64,000 bases of DNA, taken from assembly GCA_024305745.1 (NCBI GenBank), contig JAHRBS010000005.1:2068191-2132190 (forward strand). The letters are read 5' to 3'. A program made the translations under genes and the position numbers. Of this stretch, positions 33,631-41,370 are shown one piece after another; the stretch's first letter is position 1, and every line of letters begins with the position of its first letter. This stretch comes from Polyporus tsugae (taxonomy: Eukaryota > Basidiomycota > Agaricomycetes > Polyporales > Polyporaceae). Below the pieces are notes generated by a model. It saw only the letters and a list, made by a program, of their open reading frames with translations, was not told where the DNA came from and did no database searches.

Positions 33631-34968
33631 ATGCTGCGCGTCGACAACCTACCGTCTCCCCACCCACTCCAGTCGGATTTCACACACCCCAATCCTCACG
33701 TTGTCAGCGCATACGCCATCTATCGCCTCGCCAAGCGTGTCATCGACCCGATCCAAGACCGACCGCCGCACCACGACGAAAGCCTGAGGGAGAAGCTGAT
33801 CAACGTTCGCATCCTAGGACACCTTTTGTCTCAGTCTCGGTTTCTTTCGCACACAGCCATTTCCGAGGTCGCGAGAGTTATCCTCTCCTGCCGAAGTCCA
33901 CGACGCGAACCGACGGAGACGATACGGAGGAGTTGAATAAGTTGGGCGAGTTCTACAGAAACCATCTCCTACGTCCCTGTGAGTGTCCACCGGCCCAGGC
34001 TGAGGTCGCCCTCTCTGACGCTGCCGGCTTAAGTTCCCAAATTTACGCAGTGAACCTCCGAGCAGGAGGATGGTTCCTGGCCCCCTTCCCCGTCTTCCTT
34101 TCGATTCGGGGAACAAGAGGTCGACCAGATGCCTGCTGAAACTCCCAAGAGTTATTCTACGTTGAGAAAGCTGGTGTGTCATGTGTACTAAGGTCTTTCG
34201 CTCGCCCCTCTCCGTTCTCATACTTCCCGCAGGCAATGCAACACAAGAATTATCGCTCCATAGCGACGCGCATACTCGATCATGTATACGCCCTCGGGAT
34301 TCGCACTCCAAATGGCGGGATGTATGACGGCGACATTGATTATCTTGACGTTTGTCGTATCTTCCCAGGTTCAATCAACGCCGACTTGGAGCAAGGCGAG
34401 AAAATGGTAGGTGTTGGCTTGATTCTACCATGCATATTGCGCTCAACTCCCCGAAGCGCGACTCCTGCGCTAACGTGTGGTGAGTTTTGAACAGCCTTGG
34501 CTATACGAACATCTTCAGCCGCTTCGCAACTGGCAATAAGATCCATCCGCTAGAGAATGTCATGGTGGTAACTAAATCATTGCTGTATCGCTTCGACAGA
34601 TTGAAGACGTGGTTTGAACCTGTTGAGGTGCGTCTTCCATTGTACTTCAACTCAATGATACTCCGGACATCCCGTATTGTTACCAGATCTGCTCTATTCT
34701 CAAACCACCACACGGGCTAACCAACGGATAACGGGTTACCTTCCAGTCGAGTGACCTCCGCTTACCGCTGCCAAACCGCGAGTTCCTGCACATTCATGCG
34801 GTGTGCTGTAGAGTAGCCCACCAGTCTGGTGCATCTGATCTTTTCTACGAACTGGAGAGAGACATGGAGTCCGACCCCAATCCGACGGTGGAGGCTACTG
34901 ACTTCGTTGCATGCGCACTTGGAGAGCCTCTCCGACTCTTCCACTTGCGTGGACGCCGCGCTGATTAG
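33631..34968 (+). CDS. HNH-endonuclease-domain protein of agaricomycete type, catalytic histidines apparently lost
   Basis: Several exons from ATG 33631 (MLRVDNLPSPHP) to TAG 34966-34968. Recognisable parts are an N-terminal helical region (EELNKLGEFYRNHLL), then DGDIDYLDVCRIFPGSIN, GNKIHPLENVMVVTKSLLYR, FDRLKTWFEPVE, FLHIHAVCCRVAHQSGASD and an acidic tail. This order matches the agaricomycete HNH_2-type proteins, which usually read AHIFPEST and N..L...LH..FDR. Here the first His is Cys-Arg (CRIFPGS) and the second is Tyr (LLYRFDR). The nuclease is therefore probably inactive, or the gene is diverging. The exon junctions in the first 500 nt could not be fixed. Confidence 0.55.
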
Positions 34969-35121
34969 AAGCCCCCTATGTTTTGAGTAATGTATTTATT
35001 CTTGAGCATCCAATTACAGGGGGGGTAAAGGAACCGTGGTGAGGGTTAGGGCGACTAAATGACACAATATTGACGCCTATACTTGCAACACCCTTCCCGA
35101 GGGCAGATACAAGGTACTTCG
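34969..35121. other. Spacer after HNH-domain gene
   Basis: Short non-coding stretch with a single GGTTAGGG near 35044, leading into the repeat block. Confidence 0.3.
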
Positions 35122-35625
35122 TTGGCGCAAGGTCGATTGTGAGGGAATAACAATAGCCAGCACCTTAAAACCACCTGGAGTGGGGAGGTATGGTCTTGGG
35201 GCATCTAGAAACCCACCTCGCCCCACCTCGCCCCACCTCAATCTTGCACAACAGACCTTGCGCCAACGGATTTGAGGCATATTACGCGGTAGTTGAGATT
35301 TTGACATCCGGCATGCAACAACGAAGAAGGTGATGACCTTCAAACTACCTACAGTGCGTAGCCATAGTCCTTGGGCACCCTACATACCACCTCGCCCCAC
35401 CTCGCCCCACCTGGTTGTGGCACAACGGACCTTGCGCCAACGAAAACTCCGAAAAAGGGTGGAAAATATTGGCGCAAGGGCCGTTGCTCAGCGACGAGCA
35501 CATGTATGGACATGGAACTTATTGGAGGACGTAGACATAGTCCAGGGCTATCTAGAAAGTGCCTTGCGCCAGGCAGTTGTTAAGTAGAACGAGGCGTGAA
35601 AGCCCTTGCGCCAATTGGCGCAAGG
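35122..35625. repeat. Cluster of CCTTGCGCCAA motifs within imperfect direct repeats
   Basis: The 11-mer CCTTGCGCCAA or its complement occurs at 35122-35132 (minus), 35256-35266 (plus), 35430-35440 (plus), 35469-35479 (minus), 35562-35572 (plus, 10 of 11), 35604-35614 (plus) and 35615-35625 (minus). The last two abut and form a perfect 22 nt palindrome. Two of the motifs end imperfect direct repeats of about 105 nt (35164-35270 and 35338-35443), each with CCTCGCCCCACCTCGCCCC upstream of the motif. A third, shorter copy ends at 35572. No coding capacity. Confidence 0.8.
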
Positions 35626-35787
35626 CCCTAAGGGCCTAGGTTCCGCCCATCTCCGCCCCAAAGCGGGCCCCTCGGCGTGGGAAGGGGCCCATCGGAAAGC
35701 CGCCGCCGCCGCCGTCGCGACGGTCCCATTCCCATGAAAATCTGCCGCGTTTTGAGCACACACCGGACCTCGCGCCCTGGAGCCTCG

Positions 35788-35790
<3 letters not shown>

Positions 35791-35824
<34 letters not shown>

Positions 35825-35844
35825 GGGGGGGGGGGGGGGGGGGG
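35791..35844. repeat. CT dinucleotide repeat followed by poly-G tract
   Basis: Fifteen CT units (35791-35820), CAA, then 21 G residues (35824-35844). The purine/pyrimidine asymmetry could form triplex or quadruplex structures. Length may be unreliable in the assembly. Confidence 0.9.
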
Positions 35845-35872
35845 TCACATGACCCAGAGCAGGTCATGTGAC
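35844..35872. repeat. 11 bp perfect inverted repeat with E-box-like arms
   Basis: GTCACATGACC (35844-35854) and its exact complement (35862-35872) are separated by 7 nt. Each arm contains CACATG/CATGTG, an E-box-like core. It could be a hairpin or a double bHLH-factor site. Confidence 0.7.
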
Positions 35873-36478
35873 GTGATGAAATCGTGCGATCTGATCTGAA
35901 ATCCATCAGAACTTAGAGCCAAGAAAGGGTTCCCCGAATGCGGCGAGCGCGCATCGCAGGGGTCCTCAACGGCTGAGATGTTTGCAAAATAAAAAAACTC
36001 GCTATTGCCTCTTCTAGGGCGCTTAATTGCCTTTTTGGGCGCCGGGCCACGCATTCGATCGATCGCCTCCCTCGGCGGCTTTGCGACGTCCTCAACTTCA
36101 ATAATTCACCTGCATCTCTGTCCATCTTAATTCGTGCAAAATAAACTAAATCGTCGAAGCTAAAAAAGATTCGGTTTGCAGGTTTGTTTCCTCTCATTTG
36201 ATCGATGCTTGGTCGCCTTTTTGGGGCGTGACTTTGTTGAGGTCGTCAGTATGCCATCCATCGTTTTGTTCCGCTTCATTTAGGCGCCAATATTAAGTAA
36301 GATGCCTACATCCTGTCTGATGCCCACTAAAGGGTTAGGGTCAGGAGGGTCTCTTAAGGCAGCAACTGATATTGCGTCGTTAGGAACAGACCAGCCACTG
36401 AACCAGCTACGCCAAAAAGGGCGCAATATCAAGCTTGGCTGGTACTATTATATGTGTGCATCTCAGATGCCCTAGAAA
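35873..36478. other. Non-coding AT-rich stretch
   Basis: No gene recognised. Contains an isolated GGGTTAGGGTCAGG near 36333, a degenerate telomere-like unit. Confidence 0.4.
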
Positions 36479-36508
36479 TTAGGGTTAGGGTTAGGGTTAG
36501 GGTTAGGG
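36479..36508. repeat. Interstitial telomere-type repeat, five TTAGGG units
   Basis: Five perfect tandem TTAGGG units followed by a degenerate GGTAGG. TTAGGG is the telomere repeat of most filamentous fungi. The array is internal: unique and repetitive sequence continues for more than 27 kb beyond it. Confidence 0.9.
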
Positions 36509-36976
36509 GTAGGAAACCCCATATCCGCAAAGCACCCCTATCTATATACTATTTAGAACGGGTTAGCTGAAATCTTAGCGCAAGGATGCTATAATATTCA
36601 GCAGCAGGCATGGAATAGAATGGACAACTAAATGGACAAAGGCTCAATTGACCCTCATTCACACCCAAAAAGCAAGCATGAGAGGCATGCTCTAACAATA
36701 ATCAAGCTAGCACCTGGATGGTAGCCAAAATAAAAACAAAACAATGCACTGGTCTATTGTCAGAATTGGACCCTCAATCACCAATCTTGCCCCAGCACGG
36801 CCATATTCCGAGCAGACACCTTTTGACTACTAATACGGCCACAAGACCTCATATCTACAAGGAGTAGGAGTATAGGGTCAATATATCCCCTCTTTTTGCT
36901 AGACTTGGAGAAAAGTGGGCTCAGATGCTGGTGTTACTTCTATATAAACTGATGATGTATATATGGTGTTTGACGA
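36509..36976. other. Non-coding spacer between telomere-type repeat and LTR relics
   Basis: AT-rich, no ORF or recognisable element. Confidence 0.4.
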
Positions 36977-37074
36977 TGTCATGAATGCTTCATTTGGCGC
37001 CTGCTACCAGCATCTTAGTTTCCTTTTCCGGACAATCTACTTCTCACGTCACACTTATTGTTCTCCGTTGCATT
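36977..37074 (+). repeat. Truncated family-A LTR
   Basis: Starts TGTCATGAATGC and follows the first ~100 nt of the LTRs at 45150 and 51737 (…GGCGCC…CTTAGTTTCCTTTTCCGG) before breaking off at GCATTGTG. Remnant of an earlier copy or of a partial duplication. Confidence 0.7.
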
Positions 37075-37179
37075 GTGATGAACTCGAGGCTGTGGGGGGG
37101 GCAAGAGTTCCGACTGTAAGTCAAACGCAAGGAGATCTTAGAGTCAGTGAGTGAACGACTTGATTGTATGTTACCAAGT

Positions 37180-37367
37180 ACCTGTAAGTCAAACGCAAGG
37201 AGACTAAGGTAAAGTCGGTAACCACAAGTAAGAGAGAGGTATATATAGTGCTTACTCTTCAGTCAGCGAGTGAACAACTGAAGAGCAGGGAGCAGAGAAT
37301 GCAGTCCTTATATACTACAAGAGGGAGTGCATGAGTAAGCGATAAAGAAGTCACACGTGCGTGTTAC
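37180..37367 (+). repeat. Probable solo LTR of another element
   Basis: A 188 nt segment begins TGTAAGTC and ends GTGTTACA (inverted TGTAA/TTACA termini) and holds a TATATATA box near 37240. A partial direct repeat of its start (CTGTAAGTCAAACGCAAGG) precedes it at about 37114. No matching target duplication is visible, so the limits are tentative. Confidence 0.4.
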
Positions 37368-37373
37368 AAACGG

Positions 37374-37806
37374 CTCATTGGCGCCTACACTCAGCGTCTT
37401 AGTTTCCTTTTCCGGACGATCCACCCTTTACATTGCACTTATTGTTCTCCATTGCATTGTATCTTGTTCTTTGTTTATTAGCACAATAGCTCCTTTATTG
37501 TCCATCATCGCTATTGTTGTGTTCCTATCATTCTCTCATAACCACAGTCACCCATTGTCCCGGTTTCCCATTGTCCTCTGTACATATGTAAGCACCTGTA
37601 CTTCACTGTCTGGAGACCTCAGTTTCGACCTCTTGTCTCCAGGTAAGCCTCGCTGTATTTTGCTTGTTAGATACTTCGCTCAATACATCTCGTCTCCAGC
37701 CCCTGACCGTTGAGCCCTGCTCCACTCTCGCTGCAACAAGCACTTATTGATGCCCTTGCTCGTCTCATAAGTCTCCCTGGTCCTTACTCGATGGCCAGTC
37801 GTAACA
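37374..37806 (+). repeat. Family-A LTR (LTR-A1)
   Basis: About 433 nt homologous to the LTRs at 45150-46167 and 51737-52182, ending GTAACA. The first ~12 nt are diverged or replaced by the end of the preceding solo LTR. AGTTTCGACCT at 37621-37631 is exactly complementary to AGGTCGAAACT at 37809-37819, just after the LTR, as in self-priming retrotransposons. Confidence 0.8.
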
Positions 37807-38570
37807 TTAGGTCGAAACTGCTTCACAAGCACCAGCGTACCCACAACCCTTTCCCCTTTCCTTCTCGTACGGTACGCACTTTTGATCCTCTGTGTTGGCC
37901 TAGCGTAGTACATGCTCTAGTCTCACACCATTGGACGTGGTCTTGATTCAACTCGAGGCTTGCCACTTTCAAGTGGTACAGTGCATGGAAAGCTCCTAAC
38001 CCGAGACCCCGGCACTGACAAAAGTGGTCCGCCTCATGGCGTGGGAGGCTAGAGAAAGGCGGCAAAACGAAGCCAAGGCAGGACACCCCTGGGCCTGTGT
38101 CCCTTGAGGTTAAGACACAGCAATAGGCCGAGGAAGCTGAGCAGACAGTGTTGGATTGTGCACCTGCCGTCCCCATTCCTGGGATAGGAAACGAGACCCC
38201 CTATCCTTTTTCCATCCCACCACCCTCATCACTCCGCTGATGGCGATCCCTTCATTCACGCATGTGGCCGAGCTGAGTAACCTAAAAGCTTGGCTCAAGG
38301 CACTTGAGAAAGAGGTCCTGAAAGCACAAATCAAGATGCTTGGCAAGTGGATGGCCGCCCTCACACCATAGCCAAGGAGGAGGGTTTCTGATTTGAGCCG
38401 CACTAGATGCTGCGTGTGCCAGCTTGAGCCTCAATAGTCGTTTTTCAGTGCTGGGTTCGTCCTTTGTGTACTAAGTAAATCATGATGGACAACACTTTCA
38501 TATTCCTATACGGTTATTCAGCAAGCAGCGATATAAGGATACTGTAGCTATGGTTGATAGTGGAGCTACA
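37807..38570 (+). pseudogene. Leader and gag/protease remnant of a family-A element
   Basis: After LTR-A1 the leader matches that of element 2 (46168-46570). Sequence then skips to the end of gag (38240-38370, around LKAWLKALEKEVLKAQIKML) and the gag-pol junction. The junction has GGGTTTC directly before TGA, as element 2 has GGGTTTT. It then enters the protease active site (MVDSGAT, canonical DSGA). At 38571 it is cut by the start of an LTR of family B. Most of gag is deleted. Confidence 0.65.
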
Positions 38571-38989
38571 TGTCACAGTTTTTCGCGCCACATTTGGTAC
38601 CACAGTCACAGCCACCAACCCTAACTCCAGGTTCACCCATTTTCGGACTCCAGCCTGGACACTGGTCATCATTATGTAATAGTACTTACCTCTTTGTTCT
38701 CCTTTTGGACTGGCTCACCTGCCATCAGTACCCAAGCCTGCCCTGAAGCCAGGTGGTCTGTGCACCTGTCATGTATAGTATATAAGGGCTGTGATGTGGG
38801 CTCAGAGACCTTAGATTCTGTCTCTTGTTCATTCCCCCATCATCTGTAGGCAGCTTAACAGCCCCTGCCATCCTCTGCCTTCTAGTCTAGGCCAATCTAT
38901 CCTCTACTTCTGTTGCCACCCTCTGTGTGTCTCCATCAGTGAGCCCCCCCCTTTTGTTTGTTTTGTGGCACAGTCGTTCGGCTGTGACA
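38571..38989 (+). repeat. Family-B LTR, 5' LTR of element 1
   Basis: 419 nt bounded by perfect 8 nt inverted termini TGTCACAG / CTGTGACA. TATATAAG is at 38779-38786, and 34 nt further AGATTCTGTCT (38813-38823) is the exact complement of AGACAGAATCT, which sits directly behind the LTR (within 38990-39002). This is the layout of a self-primed LTR retrotransposon. No second family-B LTR is found in the window. Confidence 0.7.
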
Positions 38990-39023
38990 TTAGACAGAAT
39001 CTCACACCTAGGCCCCTGGTTCA

Positions 39024-39740
39024 GTGCCCAAGTCACTAGCCAGCCGTCTCTCTTCCCTCCAGGAGTTTTATACACGTTTATCATCCCCCATTCCCTCTGC
39101 AGAGCAAGACCTCCAGGAGTTTACCCGTCGCCACTTCAAGAGGCACGGCCATCTCCCAGTCCAGGACCAGATATCCTGTGTACTTGTGGACTCTGCTGAG
39201 GATCGCCTTTGCTACCGCCTTCGGGAGCACGCACCTCTGATCCCTCGTCGCAAGGCTCTGCCTCAATCTGTCCCCTACGCCCGACCTTTGCCCAACACAC
39301 CCCGCATCCAGGCACCCACACCCACGCTACCAATCCCTGTCCTACCACTACCTATCCCCCTTGCGTGCCGCATCTCTGCTGCACCACTTCTAGCTTTCAC
39401 CCGCACCGACATCAATGACAACCTCGCTATCATCGAGACCAAGGCCCACGCCGTCCTCAAGCGCCTCCAAGCTGTCTTCGACCGCAAGGCGCTACTCGAC
39501 GACCTTCCACACGACCATTGTCTAGCCATCCAACGTGTCGGCGACCAACTGGAGTGGATCAGTGACAACATCAACCACAGCGGACCCAACTGGACCCACC
39601 GTCAACAGCAGAGCATTGACTGGTTCTGCAAGGAGTTTGGAAAGATAAAGTTTTCGGGTTTAGGACAACGCTTCCCTAGAGTAGTGAACGCAATTGTTGA
39701 GCTAGACAAGTTTGGGTACTTAGACTGGATCGTCCTGTAG
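39024..39740 (+). CDS. Unrecognised leader ORF of element 1, no ATG
   Basis: A 238-codon open frame that begins with GTG and contains no internal Met, ending at TAG 39738-39740. It runs from the leader into a protein-like region (QEFTRRHFKRHGHLP, RVGDQLEWISDNIN, SIDWFCKEFGKIKF). The frame could be translated from a non-AUG start or be the remains of the N-terminal part of Gag. I do not recognise it; similar extra ORFs precede gag in element 3. Confidence 0.35.
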   Translation: MPKSLASRLSSLQEFYTRLSSPIPSAEQDLQEFTRRHFKRHGHLPVQDQISCVLVDSAEDRLCYRLREHAPLIPRRKALPQSVPYARPLPNTPRIQAPTPTLPIPVLPLPIPLACRISAAPLLAFTRTDINDNLAIIETKAHAVLKRLQAVFDRKALLDDLPHDHCLAIQRVGDQLEWISDNINHSGPNWTHRQQQSIDWFCKEFGKIKFSGLGQRFPRVVNAIVELDKFGYLDWIVL

Positions 39741-39785
39741 TCTCCCCTTTGGTACAACAAACCCTGGAGTTTGGAATACATCATG

Positions 39786-41370
39786 TCTCGCTTTGAAGTT
39801 CTCCCAATGGATGCCTTTGGGCCCAATGAACCACGCACCCCACCCGGTGGAGGAAACCCACCTGAAACAGAAATGACCCCCCCCGGCCAGCATCTCAACA
39901 CCCCACATGCCCGCCGTCACCAACACCGACCCTTGAACCAATGCAGGAACCCACGACCTGGTCCTTTCAAGGCGTAGAGTACAACACACTCGAAGAGGCA
40001 ATCCGAGTATCGGATACACACTTTGAAATCCATGCCTCATACATCAATTGGTTGCTAGCAGTAACCAACGACATGTTCAGGAAGGATATTGTGGAAGTCT
40101 ACAACCAGCTAGGAAACAAAATGTACGAACACCGAAACTCAACTGTTGTCGACATTCATGATCTCCGAACCCAACAAGAAAATTTTGTCACCCATGCAAC
40201 ACTTTGTAGGAACCTGGATGACCTGGAAACCCGCTGTTACGACTTGGAGACAGAGAACGACACACTCAAGGCTGAAAGGGAAGTCCTCAAAATGGAGATG
40301 GATGTCCTCAACACCAACACTATGATGCTCGTTGAGGCGATCAAGGAACTGAAAACGCAAGTTGCTTCACTCATTTCTCACCCGATCACGGCACCTACCC
40401 GCACGGCCCCGGCAATGGCCCCATTGCACAACACCCACCGGCCTAGAATCAGGGACCCTCCCAAGTTTAAAGGCAAGACCCCGGATCTTACGGTGGAGCA
40501 GTGGTTCCAGAAACTCGGTATTTGGTTCCGGTACCAGAACATCACACAGCAGACGATGACAAGATCACCACCGCTTTGTTGTTCTTGGAAGGAGGAGCCC
40601 AGTCGTACATGGATGACTATGCCCAAAAAGCTGCAGACAACACCTACCTTGGCACCTGGACCAGTTTCGTCGACCAGCTCAAGAGCGGATACCGGGAACT
40701 AGCACCAGAGAAGTCCGCTCAACAATCTTTGGAGGAACTGTGTGCTAAGTCCCACTCGTCCCTCGCCTTGTTTGCGGAGAACTTCCACCATTTTGCCATC
40801 AAGTCTGGTTACTCTGATGTGGAGCTCATTCATTGTATTGACACTTAGTGCAAGGGTGATCTCCGTACCACTATGATCACCCACCGCTCCTTGTCACCGT
40901 TTACTATTCCGACAAAGTGGGAGAACTTCCTTGACTGGGTGCTCAAAATTGAGATGAACTACCGAGGAAACAAGTACCACAAGGCCGCCTCCTCTTCAAG
41001 AGCTGCCAGAGATCCCGATGCCATGGACATCGATGCAATGCGCAAGCCGGAGAAGCTCTCCAAGGAACAAGAGGACTGGCTAGCCAAGAAGATGTGCTTC
41101 CGGTGCAGCAAACACCCTTACAAGTCTGGCACCAAGTGTCGCAACCCGGTATACAAGGGGTACTATGAGCTTCCCGACTTTAAAGGCAAGGGTGTTGCAC
41201 CAACCAAGATATGGGCCGTCGAGGAAGAAGCCAAGACCGAAGACCAGGACCGAATGGAGTTTGTTGTTAATGCACTCAAGGAGTTTGAACTCAGGAGCAA
41301 GCAAGAGCACCAGGAAACCACTGCACGGATCGTTGAGACCAACGAGCAGGATTTTCTCCAGCGGATGTAA
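39786..41370 (+). pseudogene. Gag of Ty3 element 1, disrupted
   Basis: The gag-like frame (MSRFEVLPMDAFG at 39786, then MQEPTTWSFQG from 39941) has a probable indel in a C-run near 39880. It carries a coiled-coil region (DDLETRCYDLETENDTLKA), then PPKFKGKTPDLTVEQWFQKL and FLEGGAQSYMDDYAQKA. It ends in a degenerate zinc knuckle (CFRCSKHPYKSGTKC) and a basic/acidic tail to TAA 41368-41370. A 2 nt CA duplication at about 40543-40547 shifts the frame, and a TAG lies at 40846-40848. Pol follows in the same frame immediately after the TAA (context TAA-CGG). Confidence 0.7.

Noticed and set aside
35122..35625. CRISPR-like array
   Set aside because: Repeats are irregularly spaced, in both orientations, and the genome is eukaryotic.
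36479..36508. True chromosome end
   Set aside because: Only five TTAGGG units and sequence continues on both sides; interstitial.
37078..37179. Additional gene between LTR fragments
   Set aside because: Only short frames; the sequence is a partial repeat of the neighbouring solo LTR start.
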